A stretch of 55,823 nt of DNA from Cellulophaga baltica (GCF_900102165.1 NZ_FNBD01000017.1:1-55823); one strand, 5' to 3'; numbered from the stretch's first letter, positions 44,504-55,419 are shown. Notes: generated by a model not told the origin, from the sequence alone. Numbers and translations: made by a program.

Positions 44504-45253
44504 ATGTTAAAAGAAGAACGTCACAAGTTTATTCTTAATGAAGTAGCGCTGCACAATCGTGTGCTGCTTACAGATATTGCAGAACAATTAGGAGTCTCTA
44601 TTGATACCATTCGAAGAGATGTAAAAGAACTAGATGCAGAGGAGCAGTTAAAAAAAGTTCATGGGGGCGCTATCGCATTGGGGTTTACTAATTATGCCAC
44701 CACTAACAAAAATATTTATGCTCAAGAGGATAAAATAATAATAGCAAAAAAGGCCTTGTCCTTGATAAGTTCAGGAAGTACTATTCTTATTCATGGAGGA
44801 ACTACTTGTTTGGAACTCGCTAAGGCTATCCCTAATAAATTAGAGCTTACGTGTTTTACTACAAGCCTCGCTGTAGCCATGGAACTGTTAACTAAGAAGG
44901 GGGTAGATGTATTATTTATCGGTGGAAGGTTATCAAAAGAATCTCAATTAGCTATTGGAGCGAGTGCTATTCATCAGTTATCGGAAATTACCTTAGATTA
45001 TAGTTTTATTGGTACCGGTTATGTAGCTGTAGATTATGGTTTAACAGAATTTGACCTAGAAAGCGTGCAAGTAAAAAAAGCAATCATAAAAGCTTCAAAG
45101 AAAACTGTACTTTTGCTGATATCAGAAAAACTAAATTCTAAACATCGGTATAAAACGTGTGAGATTAATGCGATTAACACAATGATTACAGAGATTGACC
45201 CCAAACATACTTTATTAGACAATTTTAGAAAACAAGACATTCGTTTGTTATAA
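44504..45253 (+). CDS. DeoR-family transcriptional regulator
   Basis: The 249-residue protein has an N-terminal HTH (LTDIAEQLGVSIDTIRRDVKEL, about 22-44) with the DeoR KVHGGA segment, and a C-terminal sugar-phosphate sensor domain (SGSTILIHGGTTCLELAKAI, later IGASAIHQLSEITLDYSFIGTG). DeoR regulators respond to phosphosugars, so a MurNAc-6P or GlcNAc-6P/GlcN-6P ligand is expected. It is 4 nt upstream of murQ and divergent from nagB-susCD. Confidence 0.93.
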   Translation: MLKEERHKFILNEVALHNRVLLTDIAEQLGVSIDTIRRDVKELDAEEQLKKVHGGAIALGFTNYATTNKNIYAQEDKIIIAKKALSLISSGSTILIHGGTTCLELAKAIPNKLELTCFTTSLAVAMELLTKKGVDVLFIGGRLSKESQLAIGASAIHQLSEITLDYSFIGTGYVAVDYGLTEFDLESVQVKKAIIKASKKTVLLLISEKLNSKHRYKTCEINAINTMITEIDPKHTLLDNFRKQDIRLL

Positions 45254-45257
45254 ACCT

Positions 45258-46073
45258 ATGAATTATAAAAAAATTACAGAAACAGCTTCAAATTATGATA
45301 ATTTGGAGCAAATGGATACTCAATCATTATTAGAGAATATTAACCGAGAAGATCAAAAAGTAGCTGCTGCTGTTCATTTAGTTATTCCTGCAATAATCAA
45401 ATTAGTAGATGAACTTGCCTTGCGTTTTGAAAAAGGTGGGCGCTTATTTTATATAGGAGCAGGTACCAGCGGAAGATTAGGGATATTGGATGCCTCAGAA
45501 ATACCCCCAACATTTGGTATGCCCCATGAAAGGGTTGTGGGTATTATTGCGGGTGGTGATATTGCTATTCGTAAAGCCGTAGAAAATGCGGAAGATAATG
45601 CAGAGCAAGCATGGTTAGACCTTAAAGAACATGAAATTACGAAAGACGATGTTTTAGTAGGTATTGCAGCCTCAGGAACTACACCCTATGTTATAGGTGG
45701 TATTTATGAAGCCAGAGCTAATGGTATCTTGACCGCTTGTATAACAAACAATCCAGGTTCTCCCTTAGTGGAAGCGGCAGAAATTCCTATAGCGGTTAAT
45801 GTTGGGCCAGAGTTTGTAACGGGAAGTACCCGAATGAAAAGTGGTACCTCTCAGAAATTAGTGCTAAATATGATTTCTACAGCATTGATGATTAAAATTG
45901 GTCGAGTGCGTGGAAATAAAATGGTAAACATGCAACTAAGTAATGACAAGCTAGTAGATAGAGGTACAAGATACCTAGTGGAAGCATTAGCTATTTCATA
46001 TGAGGAAGCAGAAAAACTACTTAAAATACATGGCTCTGTTCATGATGCTACAGAGGCTTATAAAGTAAAATAA
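45258..46073 (+). CDS. murQ: N-acetylmuramic acid 6-phosphate etherase
   Basis: The 271-residue protein is MurQ: a SIS domain with IGAGTSGRLGILDASEIPPTF and the AGGDIAIRKAVENAEDN segment. The family's catalytic Glu is in the DASEIPPTF region. It removes the lactyl ether from MurNAc-6P to give GlcNAc-6P. Its substrate comes from AnmK (32439-33515) in the same locus. The last gene of this operon; a strong hairpin follows at 46132-46186. Confidence 0.97.
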   Translation: MNYKKITETASNYDNLEQMDTQSLLENINREDQKVAAAVHLVIPAIIKLVDELALRFEKGGRLFYIGAGTSGRLGILDASEIPPTFGMPHERVVGIIAGGDIAIRKAVENAEDNAEQAWLDLKEHEITKDDVLVGIAASGTTPYVIGGIYEARANGILTACITNNPGSPLVEAAEIPIAVNVGPEFVTGSTRMKSGTSQKLVLNMISTALMIKIGRVRGNKMVNMQLSNDKLVDRGTRYLVEALAISYEEAEKLLKIHGSVHDATEAYKVK

Positions 46074-46131
46074 TTTACGTGAATTGCTGTATTTCAGGTG
46101 CAGAGATTAAAATCCTTAAGTTATTTCATAG

Positions 46132-46186
46132 ACGTTCATAAAGTTGTTTTATTATATTTGATAAAACATGTTTATGAACGTTTTTT
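46132..46186 (+). terminator. Long hairpin terminator after murQ
   Basis: ACGTTCATAAA (46132-46142) pairs with TTTATGAACGT (46171-46181). Inside it TTTTAT pairs with ATAAAA. A T-run follows (46181-46186). Confidence 0.8.
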
Positions 46187-46694
46187 GTTTGTAACTCTTC
46201 TTCCAATATCCTAATTATCTATTCAAAGCTTCTTACCCTACAAGTAGCTGTCTTTCGTGTCTATTAGCACAGTCATTTTCATAATCAGGACATCTAGTTA
46301 TCCTAATGGACCAAGCTAAATAGTGTAGAAAATTTCATTTTTTAAGATTTTGAACTTAAAAAGTCCTTTTGAACGTACTAAACGGTTTATCTACCGCTAG
46401 CGAGTGCTAGTCTACCCAATGAAATAAGTGTTTCATCGATAAACGACCTTAGCTGCTGCATAGGTTTTTTTCGATTTTAGGCCTTGTTTACTGGCTTTGT
46501 AGCATACTGATACGTAGCGTTACATCGATAAAATAGCATTGAATAATACTATTTTTCATACCTTGGCGTTTAAGCTATATATAAGGAATTAAAGTTCATT
46601 TTAAAGAAAAACAGAAATATTAAGTATAAACTATTACACATACGATTATTGTTGATCCCAAGTCTTACAATTTTCACAAATAACCTACGTAACT
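46187..46694. other. Non-coding stretch before the adhesin gene
   Basis: These 508 bases have no open frame that I trust. A small inverted repeat CTAGC/GCTAG lies near 46397-46410. No clear TTG/TAnnTTTG promoter was found close to the adhesin ATG at 46695; a long 5' leader is possible. Confidence 0.4.
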
Positions 46695-49600
46695 ATGCTA
46701 TCCAAAAAATCAAGAAAATCTTGGTACTTTTTAGTACTACTTGTTTTCTTTTTCGTTTTCTCTTCAATATTGGCTGAGACCAAAATTTTTAACTATATCG
46801 GTGAATTCTCTGCGGATATAGTTTCTTCTATTGAAGAAAGTTTTACTAAAAAGGAAGCTCAAGACCAGAATCAATCACAACTTAATTCTGAACAAACAGG
46901 AAATGCTCTCGCAGCAGCACCTTTCTTTGCAACCGTCGTAGCAAATGCAGATGAAACCGTAACCTGTTCAAATGACGGAGCTACTTTAGCACGTTTTAAT
47001 TTATGCGGTAATTTTGATACGCGTGTAATTGTATTAGACCAGCCGTATGGTTCATATTCTTGGGAACGCTTAACGGTAGGGTCTTGTTCTAGTTTTAATG
47101 CAGATGTGCAATGTCCTACTTATACCTGTTCAGGATCATGGGCGTCAGCAGGATCGGGAGCTACATTAACGATAGATCCAAATTCAATCCCAGCAGGTAC
47201 AGGAGCAGAATTTAGAGTAAGTGTTAATGGAGGTACTCCATACTATATTAAGGTAAAGAAAAGTACCATTAGTCAAACATATGTAAAGCGCGATTATATT
47301 TGTGGCGTTGCAGGTAGAATACAAGTAACTAATTTATCTAGTGCCTATGAGTATGCCATTAATGATGGTGGTGGTTTTGGCGCATGGCAAGGGGCAATCT
47401 TTGATGATTTAACACCAGGTATTTATACCGTTAAGGCTAGATTAAAAAATACGCCAAATACCTGTGAGTATCCATACGAGCCAATAGAAATAGAATCTAG
47501 AGAAATAGATATTGATGTTACGGTGGGTGATGCTCAATGTTTTGGAGAAAATGGTAGTATTTCGGTTCAGGTAAACGATGTTCCTGGTCCTTATAAATAT
47601 ACCTTATTAGATAGTAGTGGAATTCCACAAGAATTTACGTCGTTTATTGCGAGTGATACTTATAATTTCGCTGCGGTAGGTTTTGGTACTTATAGTGTGC
47701 AAGTAGAAACACAACAATGTAAAGCAGATATCGCCAATGGTATTTCTGCTCCTAGACAAGATTTGGACACTAGCGGAAATCCTATTGTTATTGGAGATGG
47801 TTTGGTTGCTTTGTCAGCCTCTACTGAAGTAAATAGTAGCTTTGGTTGTGCAGATATTACGAGTGTAGATGTAATTGTGCGTACTTCAGGTGGTGCATCA
47901 CCTTACACATTTACTGTAAATGGTGGCGCCACAGTGAGTCCGTCATATACAGGACAGACCACCTATACGGTTACGGCTTCGGGTGATTACAATTTTTTAA
48001 TTACAGATAGCAATGGCTGTACCATAACGGCTTCAGCAAACGTAAAAGAATTAACCCCACCTGTGGTTTCGGCTTCAGGTGTAGATGGTACTTGTACCAA
48101 TGGCGGGGCTAAAATAAATTTCAATGTCACCGATGCTAAAGGATATAATTTGTCTTTTAGAACGCAAACAACAGATCCTTGGGTAGCTTCTACTCAAATT
48201 TCAGTAGTAGATGGTACTTATAATAACTTAGAAGTTAGGTATGAGCAGGGAAGCTTTTCTTGTACTATGACTTTACCCTCAGTATCCGTAACAAGTGATG
48301 CTAGTATTACGGGAACAGCAACAAAATTAGGAGATGAAACGTGTGATGGAATAGGAGGCACCGACGGCGGTAGCATTCAATTTGGAGCAGCAGGTGGCGG
48401 TTCTGGTAGCGGATATGAATATAGTGTAGATGGTGTTAATTTTACCACAACACAACTCTATTCTGACTTAGCAGCAGGAACGTATACACCTATCATAAGA
48501 GATAACAGTGGTTGTAGATTAGAACTGACGCCAATTGTAATAGATCAAGTAGATCCACCAACAAATTTAGATTTTCTTCAAAGTAATATTAATTGTGCTT
48601 CTGGAACAACAGATCTTCAATTAACACCTACGAGTGGTGTAGCTATAACCAATTATAGTATTATAAGTCCTAGTACTGTAAATAATGGAGGTAGTAATAC
48701 GTTCACAGGGTTAAGTACGTCTACAACGTATACGTTTAGAATTACAGATGCTAACGGGTGTATTTATACAGAAAGTTTTACTCCAGTAGTTATCAGCTCA
48801 ATTAGAGCACGTGCAAAAGCAGGAGGAGATCTAAAAGTGTGTAATGGTGCTAGTGATGGTAGTGGCGCATTTATTATTGATGGATTTAGTACTAATTATA
48901 CTTACCAAATAAATGCAGAACCTGTTAGTGCTCTACAAAGTGATGCGCAAGTAGATATTTCATCTAGAGGCGCAGGTACGTATACGATTACCGTTACAGA
49001 TGGTGATACAGGTTGTACAGATACCGCTTCAGTAACTGTAGAAGAATCTGCAGCAATTACCTTAACACCAACAGTAACAGCCATGAGTTGTGCTAATGGT
49101 AATATAGGCCGTGTAGTAGCAAATACTACAGGGGGGTGGGGTAGCTATAGATATACTTTAGAAAGTCCGAATGGCGCAATAACAGGACCAACGTCTAATA
49201 GAACCTTTGGTAATTTAACGCAGGCATCAACGCCAACTACACCTTATATTTTATCTGTAGAAGATGCAGAAGGTTGTACTACTACATTTGAATTTCAATT
49301 AACACCACTTACTTCTCCAACTATTTCTATAGCATCTTCAAGTTTATGTTATGAGCCTGTTGCCGGAGCTTCTGCTACCGTAGCAGCTACTGGAGGAGGA
49401 GGTAGTTATGAATATAGAATTAATAATGGCACCTATCAAGCGAGTCCAAGTTTTGCAAACTTAACTCCAGGTACGCATACTTTTGAAGTAAGAGATGCCA
49501 ATAACTGTACAGGTACCGTACAGCTTACCATCAATGCACAATTAAGAGTGAGCATTGCTGTAGAAACGGAGATTCCTTGTGGAGGAGCGCCAGGAGAAAT

Positions 49601-52600
49601 CCGCGTGAATATTTCTAATGGCTATTTATCTAATGCATCGCCAAAGCAATACCAAGTGAGTGCTGATAATGGAGCTACTTTTGGAGCCTTCCAACCATTT
49701 ACTTCAAATTCATTCTTATATCCTGTAACAGCAGGAGGAGATTATATCTTTAGAGTATCAGATAATGAAGGTTGTATTGCGGTTTCTGAGCCTTTAGAGG
49801 TAGAAGATCCTGCAAATATTATAGCAACTGATTCGGTAATACCAGCAAGTTGTGGGGATCCAAATAGTGGAGGAGTACAAATTATTCCTGATGCCACAAG
49901 TGGAATACCTCCTTTTGAAATTGATTTTGGAAACACAGGAACATATACATCTCAAACTGTATATACAGGATTAACTGCAGGAAGTACGTATGATTATACC
50001 GTACGTGATGCAAGAGGTTGTGTTACTTTAGGAAACTCAGTAACCATTCCAACAGCAATTAGTGCTGCTCCAGAAGCAACGGTAACGGCAACCAATACTA
50101 CTTGTAGCCCGGCGGGAGTTAGTTCAGGAACTATTGAAATTACCGGTGTAACTAATGGTACTCCAGAGTTTACCTATATTGTTTATAATAGTTTTGGAGT
50201 AGAAATTTTAAGAGTAGGACCAACAACAAGTACGGTGGAAACAATTTCAGATCCATTATTAGTTGCCGGAGATTACACGGTTAGAACCGTAGATGCTTTA
50301 GGCTGTAGTGATGTAGATGCGGTAACCATAGAACAATTAGATGTTTCTGTGGTGCCCGATCCTGTTCCTACTCCTGTATGTAATGTAGCAGGTTTTTCTA
50401 ATACGGTAACAATTATTGGAGGAACAGGACCATTCTTAATCCGATTGGCTAGTGATACCGCTGCACCAGTTGCTCCAAATGTGCCTCCAAGGAGACATAC
50501 ATTTAACGGAATGCAATTTGGAGTTACCTATATTGTAGAAATTACAGATACAGCTACGGGATGTATTTATTTTGAAGAAATTCCTCCTATTGCAGGACCA
50601 ACACCTTTAGATATTGTAGCAACATCGCCTACGGCATTTTGTGATGATGCAGGGAATGGTAGAACAGAATTTACAGTAACCGAATTTACAGGACCTAATA
50701 TTACGATAGATTTAATAGATCCATTGACAGATACTGTTTTACAAACAGATGCTCAAACAGGATTAACTGGTGGAGTAGGATCTTCATATTCCGGAGCTTT
50801 TGATATTGCGCCAGGCAGATATACCATACGGGTAACCGATGCTGATACGTGTACAGATGCCACGATTATAGATGTTATATTAAACATGCCTAATCTTGAT
50901 ATTGTTTCCAATATACCAGCAAACTGTAACGCCTTAGGTCAATTGACTGTGCGTGGTAGTGGCGGTGCAGGCGGACCTTATAGTTACGCATTTGTACCTG
51001 CAGGAACTACTCCAGATAAAGATGGAACATTAACTCCAGGTGATACTTCAGATGACTTTACGACCGCCAATACGGCAGTATTACCAGGTAGTTTAGCCGG
51101 TATTGCTTATGATATTTGGGTGATTGATTCTAGAGGATGTACGTTTAACGTATCCGAAGATATCATCTTATTACAACCACCATTACCAGCACCAATAGCA
51201 ATTGTAAATAATCAGTGTGCAGCAACAGCTTCATCATTTGATATTACAGTGACTATGCCGGCAGCTACAGATGCACCAAACTTTACCTTAAATGGAGAAA
51301 GTCAGTTTGGCGTATTCAATGCTACAGATAATGTATGGGAAGCACATTATACGGTAAATACGCCAGGTTCTTATCCTATTAGTGTTGTAGATGCTAATGG
51401 ATGTACGGGTGTAGGTACTGCAGATGTTTATGAGTTCTTATCAGGAACAGGTGAGTTTACTGCTATACCATTATGTAATAATAACGATGGTACGATTGAA
51501 ATAACAACCAATGGAGGTAGTGGTAATTTTACTTTTGAATTACAAGATGATCTTGGAAATCCTATTGGTGGCGTTCCAGTAAACGCAACAGGAATTTTTG
51601 TAAATCAAAGTCCAGGAGAATATCGAGTGTTAATTACAGATGATATTGTTGGAGATGGTACCCGTTTGTGTACCACTTTAGTGCCTGTAAATTTAGATAT
51701 CGCTGTTCCTCCATTAATTGATAGTCAGTTTTCAGATGATATTAGTTGTAGTGGCGCTAATGATGGTAGCATTACCATTATTTTACAATCAGGAACAGAT
51801 GTAGACGGGCCTATTGATTATATTTTAAGAAATACAGCTACAGCTGCGGAAGTTACTAGAAATAATTCTGGAGTATTCAATGGTCTTAGCGAAGGTACGT
51901 ACCAAGTTGAGGTATTGACAGAGCGAAACTGTAGTGTACTTTCTAGCGTATTTACGATAACAAATCCAGATGTATTTGAAATAACAGCATCCAACACAGA
52001 TTTTACCTGTGAAATTGGTGCCAACCGTTTTAGTTCTTCTGTAATTACAGTAAATATTGTAAGTGTAGGTACAGTAGGGAGTGGATATCAATACAGTATT
52101 TCGGGGTATGAAAATTACCAAGATTCAAATACTTTTGAAATTATTGATAATGGATCTCCACAAGTAATTACCGTGTATGCCATAGACGGTAACGGGTGTA
52201 GAGATGAATTTACGCTACCAGCGATAGCACCACCGTCTGAAGTGCAAAGTGTTTTAACTGTACAGTCTCCTTTAAATTGTGAGGATCCTGAAACGGTAAG
52301 AATTACCATAACAGGTACTACGGACTTTACGATAGAAACAACTTCGGCAGTAGCTGTAGCAGATGTTACAAACTCAGGAGGAAATCAATTTGTAGATATT
52401 AATTTACCTGCAGCTGGTGAGTACTTATTTGTAGTACGTGATAATGTTACCGGATGTTTATATCCAATGCCAAGACATGATGTGGTGGATCCAATAAATC
52501 CACTTGCAACAATTTCTGAAGCAAAACCAGTACAATGTTTCGGAGATTCTAATGGAGAACTATTCATAAGTGTCATAAACTATACAGGAGTATATGAGTA

Positions 52601-55292
52601 TACAGTATATAGAAGTGACGATTTAACACAGTCGACTCCAATAACAACAGGTACTTTTGATACGGCTAATTTCCCAGATGCTGTAACAGGCGAGGATGCG
52701 CGTATTACTGGTTTACCAGGTGGAAATTTCTATGTAAGGGTTAGAGCATTAGATGTTCCTAAATGTATTGATGATAGTAATGTTACTAATATTCGTACAC
52801 CAAACGGAGCTTTACAAGTGCCATCTGTAGAAATAGACAATGTAAGTTGCGAGAATAACACGGGTAAAATTGTATCTACAGGCCAAGGTGGATGGGATTC
52901 ATCACCTTATAACTATAGATTATTGAGAGAAGATGCTGCGGGAACTGTAGTTGTTGGGGGCGTTAATTATACAGAAGTTGTCCCTTATGGTTTGGCTAAT
53001 GAATTTGAAAATTTATCTAGCGGCGATTATCGCGTAGAAATACAAGATGTAGAGTTATGTTCTAATTTCTTTGATACCACTTTAAACCCAATTGATCCTA
53101 TTGTTGTAGGAATTAGAGAGCCGCAAGGTTTAGTTTGTCCTGATGGTAATGATGCTGTTTTAGAGGCTTATGATACCACTACAGGAGATAGTGTAACCGC
53201 TACGGCTGGTGCTAGTGGTGGTGTTCCTGGAGCAGGCTATAAATATCAATTGTTGTACTTAAATAGTGATGATAATACAGATATAAGTTCTAGAAGTGGT
53301 TTACAAGATACTCCAACATTTGACGGTGTTGCTGGCGGATTTATAAGTGAAGGATGGTACGCTATAGAAGTTTCTTCTAGCTATGCATGTGTGGGTGTAT
53401 CTATCCCTTATTATGTAGTGGCACCACCACCATTGGATCCTAAATTAGTTCAAGTGACCGCACCTGGTTGTGGTGGCGATGGTCAAATGAGGTTAAGTGT
53501 AGAAAACCCTCAAGCAGGATTTACGTATGAATATCGCTCTATTGATGCCTTAGCAACAGATCCTTTTATTCCAATGTCAGGAACGTCTGTTCTAATTGAT
53601 GGCGGTCAAGGTTTCTATCAATATGATGTGCGTAAAGTTGGTGGAGCAGGAGCTTGTACAAGTTTACGATCTGAAGGAATTACTTTGGTAGATGCTCAGG
53701 CAATTGATTTAGTAGCAAACTTACCAGATGATATTTCTTGTGCGACAGAAAATGATGGTAGAATAGAATCATTCTCTTCTGGAGGTGTGGGTAATGAAAT
53801 GTATACTTTATACTTAGGAGACCCAACGCCATTAGGATCACCATACACAGGGTTTAATCCTGATCCAGCGGCAACCGTAGTTAGAGCGGCACAAACCGAT
53901 GGTACTTTTGAAGGCTTAGCAGATGGTACGTACTACATTGCTGTGGTAAGCGGACTTACCTGTTATGATGTTGAAGGACCATTAGTAATTAGAAGACCGG
54001 AAGCTATCGTCTATACTATTACGACGACCAATGTATTGTGTAATGGGGATGATAACGGAACCATAACTGTTGAGGTACTTAGTGGTGGTGAAGGCTTATT
54101 ACAATTTGCTATCAATCCTAACTTTAATGAGTTCTTTAGTGATCCAGCAAACCCTGGAGTATATACTTTTGAGAATTTAGCAGCAGGATCTGATTATGAA
54201 ATCTTAATTCAAGATACGCAAGGATGTGGTGAGTTAGTATTAGTGTCACCAATTACGGAACCTGAGCAGTTAGCTATTTCAGATGTGGTAACACAACCAG
54301 AAATATGTTTAAATGCCTATGATGGAGAAGCTAGATTAACTATCACAGGAGGTACGCCTTTTACAGATGCACTTACTTTTGCTCAGTATTATGAAACAAG
54401 AATAGAAGGTATAAATATTCCTTTACCAGACCCTGCAGATCCAACAGAAGGATTTGTGAGAAATGACGACTTGATATTCCCTAATTTACAAGGGGGAGAA
54501 TCATACACTATATATGTTCGTGATTTCAATAACTGTACAACAGAGAGAGTCGTAAATGTTGGGCTGGGTGTTAATTTAGAATCAGAAGCTATCCCACAAT
54601 ACGGTTGTGAAGGTATTTTCCCGAACAGTACCGTCACTGTAGAAATGACAGATACCTCTATTATATCAGAATTGTTATTTAGTTTAGATGTAGATGATAT
54701 GACCCTAGCTACAAGTACAAGAACCTTTGGAGATTTACCAGCAGGAGATCATACGGTATACATTTATCATAGTAATGGTTGTATGGATCAAGTAAGTTTC
54801 ACTATTGATGCGTACATGCCATTAACCTTATCGGTTACGAAGACAGGACCAGATGAAATTACAGCTGTTGCCACTGGTGGATATGGAAACTATGAGTATT
54901 CTTTCCAAGGGCAATCTCAGGGTGCAGACAATACATTTAACCTTATTGTAGATGCTACTGTAGATGTTCGTGTAGAAGATGAAAGAGGTTGTGTTGCCTT
55001 AGTGAAAATACCATTCAACTTTGATTCAATGGTAGATATCCCTAATTTCTTTACTCCAAATGGTGACGGTGAAGGAGATACATGGGCACCTACTAATCGT
55101 GAATACTTCCCATATATTGATGTGAAAATTTATGATCGATATGGTAGAGTAGTGGCCGTTCTTGATCAAGTTAAATCTTGGGACGGAATGTATGAAGGCA
55201 ATGAGTTACCAACTGGAGATTACTGGTATGTAGTCAATGCAAATGATGCTGATAAACAACAGTATGTAGGTCATTTTACCTTATACAGATAA
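46695..55292 (+). CDS. Giant SprB-like adhesin with type IX (type B) C-terminal domain
   Basis: The 2865-residue protein begins with a hydrophobic segment (YFLVLLVFFFVFSSILA, about 11-27), then a long series of imperfect repeats of about 80-110 residues. Each has a Cys-containing start (VLCNGDDNGTITV-like), a YEYS/YSV strand and an LAAGTYTV-x-V-x-D-x-x-GC unit, the SprB-repeat pattern. The C-terminus (VDIPNFFTPNGDGEGDTW, to the end) is the type B domain used for secretion by the type IX system and attachment at the cell surface. In gliding flavobacteria SprB filaments move along the surface. The usual SprF/PorP-like partner gene is not beside it here. Confidence 0.9.
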   Translation: MLSKKSRKSWYFLVLLVFFFVFSSILAETKIFNYIGEFSADIVSSIEESFTKKEAQDQNQSQLNSEQTGNALAAAPFFATVVANADETVTCSNDGATLARFNLCGNFDTRVIVLDQPYGSYSWERLTVGSCSSFNADVQCPTYTCSGSWASAGSGATLTIDPNSIPAGTGAEFRVSVNGGTPYYIKVKKSTISQTYVKRDYICGVAGRIQVTNLSSAYEYAINDGGGFGAWQGAIFDDLTPGIYTVKARLKNTPNTCEYPYEPIEIESREIDIDVTVGDAQCFGENGSISVQVNDVPGPYKYTLLDSSGIPQEFTSFIASDTYNFAAVGFGTYSVQVETQQCKADIANGISAPRQDLDTSGNPIVIGDGLVALSASTEVNSSFGCADITSVDVIVRTSGGASPYTFTVNGGATVSPSYTGQTTYTVTASGDYNFLITDSNGCTITASANVKELTPPVVSASGVDGTCTNGGAKINFNVTDAKGYNLSFRTQTTDPWVASTQISVVDGTYNNLEVRYEQGSFSCTMTLPSVSVTSDASITGTATKLGDETCDGIGGTDGGSIQFGAAGGGSGSGYEYSVDGVNFTTTQLYSDLAAGTYTPIIRDNSGCRLELTPIVIDQVDPPTNLDFLQSNINCASGTTDLQLTPTSGVAITNYSIISPSTVNNGGSNTFTGLSTSTTYTFRITDANGCIYTESFTPVVISSIRARAKAGGDLKVCNGASDGSGAFIIDGFSTNYTYQINAEPVSALQSDAQVDISSRGAGTYTITVTDGDTGCTDTASVTVEESAAITLTPTVTAMSCANGNIGRVVANTTGGWGSYRYTLESPNGAITGPTSNRTFGNLTQASTPTTPYILSVEDAEGCTTTFEFQLTPLTSPTISIASSSLCYEPVAGASATVAATGGGGSYEYRINNGTYQASPSFANLTPGTHTFEVRDANNCTGTVQLTINAQLRVSIAVETEIPCGGAPGEIRVNISNGYLSNASPKQYQVSADNGATFGAFQPFTSNSFLYPVTAGGDYIFRVSDNEGCIAVSEPLEVEDPANIIATDSVIPASCGDPNSGGVQIIPDATSGIPPFEIDFGNTGTYTSQTVYTGLTAGSTYDYTVRDARGCVTLGNSVTIPTAISAAPEATVTATNTTCSPAGVSSGTIEITGVTNGTPEFTYIVYNSFGVEILRVGPTTSTVETISDPLLVAGDYTVRTVDALGCSDVDAVTIEQLDVSVVPDPVPTPVCNVAGFSNTVTIIGGTGPFLIRLASDTAAPVAPNVPPRRHTFNGMQFGVTYIVEITDTATGCIYFEEIPPIAGPTPLDIVATSPTAFCDDAGNGRTEFTVTEFTGPNITIDLIDPLTDTVLQTDAQTGLTGGVGSSYSGAFDIAPGRYTIRVTDADTCTDATIIDVILNMPNLDIVSNIPANCNALGQLTVRGSGGAGGPYSYAFVPAGTTPDKDGTLTPGDTSDDFTTANTAVLPGSLAGIAYDIWVIDSRGCTFNVSEDIILLQPPLPAPIAIVNNQCAATASSFDITVTMPAATDAPNFTLNGESQFGVFNATDNVWEAHYTVNTPGSYPISVVDANGCTGVGTADVYEFLSGTGEFTAIPLCNNNDGTIEITTNGGSGNFTFELQDDLGNPIGGVPVNATGIFVNQSPGEYRVLITDDIVGDGTRLCTTLVPVNLDIAVPPLIDSQFSDDISCSGANDGSITIILQSGTDVDGPIDYILRNTATAAEVTRNNSGVFNGLSEGTYQVEVLTERNCSVLSSVFTITNPDVFEITASNTDFTCEIGANRFSSSVITVNIVSVGTVGSGYQYSISGYENYQDSNTFEIIDNGSPQVITVYAIDGNGCRDEFTLPAIAPPSEVQSVLTVQSPLNCEDPETVRITITGTTDFTIETTSAVAVADVTNSGGNQFVDINLPAAGEYLFVVRDNVTGCLYPMPRHDVVDPINPLATISEAKPVQCFGDSNGELFISVINYTGVYEYTVYRSDDLTQSTPITTGTFDTANFPDAVTGEDARITGLPGGNFYVRVRALDVPKCIDDSNVTNIRTPNGALQVPSVEIDNVSCENNTGKIVSTGQGGWDSSPYNYRLLREDAAGTVVVGGVNYTEVVPYGLANEFENLSSGDYRVEIQDVELCSNFFDTTLNPIDPIVVGIREPQGLVCPDGNDAVLEAYDTTTGDSVTATAGASGGVPGAGYKYQLLYLNSDDNTDISSRSGLQDTPTFDGVAGGFISEGWYAIEVSSSYACVGVSIPYYVVAPPPLDPKLVQVTAPGCGGDGQMRLSVENPQAGFTYEYRSIDALATDPFIPMSGTSVLIDGGQGFYQYDVRKVGGAGACTSLRSEGITLVDAQAIDLVANLPDDISCATENDGRIESFSSGGVGNEMYTLYLGDPTPLGSPYTGFNPDPAATVVRAAQTDGTFEGLADGTYYIAVVSGLTCYDVEGPLVIRRPEAIVYTITTTNVLCNGDDNGTITVEVLSGGEGLLQFAINPNFNEFFSDPANPGVYTFENLAAGSDYEILIQDTQGCGELVLVSPITEPEQLAISDVVTQPEICLNAYDGEARLTITGGTPFTDALTFAQYYETRIEGINIPLPDPADPTEGFVRNDDLIFPNLQGGESYTIYVRDFNNCTTERVVNVGLGVNLESEAIPQYGCEGIFPNSTVTVEMTDTSIISELLFSLDVDDMTLATSTRTFGDLPAGDHTVYIYHSNGCMDQVSFTIDAYMPLTLSVTKTGPDEITAVATGGYGNYEYSFQGQSQGADNTFNLIVDATVDVRVEDERGCVALVKIPFNFDSMVDIPNFFTPNGDGEGDTWAPTNREYFPYIDVKIYDRYGRVVAVLDQVKSWDGMYEGNELPTGDYWYVVNANDADKQQYVGHFTLYR

Positions 55293-55310
55293 GCCTTAAT
55301 TTATAGGAAT

Positions 55311-55344
55311 AAAAAAGACATCTAGAAATAGATGTCTTTTTTTT
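55311..55344 (+). terminator. Terminator of the adhesin gene
   Basis: AAAAAAGACATCTA (55311-55324) pairs with TAGATGTCTTTTTT (55329-55342) around a GAAA loop, followed by more T. Confidence 0.9.
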
Positions 55345-55355
55345 GTTTTTATAGC

Positions 55356-55384
55356 TTGTTATGTTAAGTATTGTTGTATATTTG
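55356..55384 (+). promoter_or_regulatory. Promoter of tRNA-Pro
   Basis: TTG at 55356-55358 and TATATTTG at 55377-55384, 18 nt apart, match the Bacteroidota consensus. The tRNA starts 36 nt downstream. Confidence 0.75.
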
Positions 55385-55419
55385 CAGTCCGAAAATAAGG
55401 ATGTTTAAGACATCATTTT

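Noticed and set aside
51818-52309. Minus-strand open frames inside the adhesin gene
   Set aside because: They are antisense shadows of a long repeat-rich gene, with no domain and no start signal.
46695-55292. CRISPR-like regular repeats in the adhesin gene
   Set aside because: The repeats are degenerate protein repeats of about 80-110 codons in frame; no short identical repeats with unique spacers were seen anywhere in the window.
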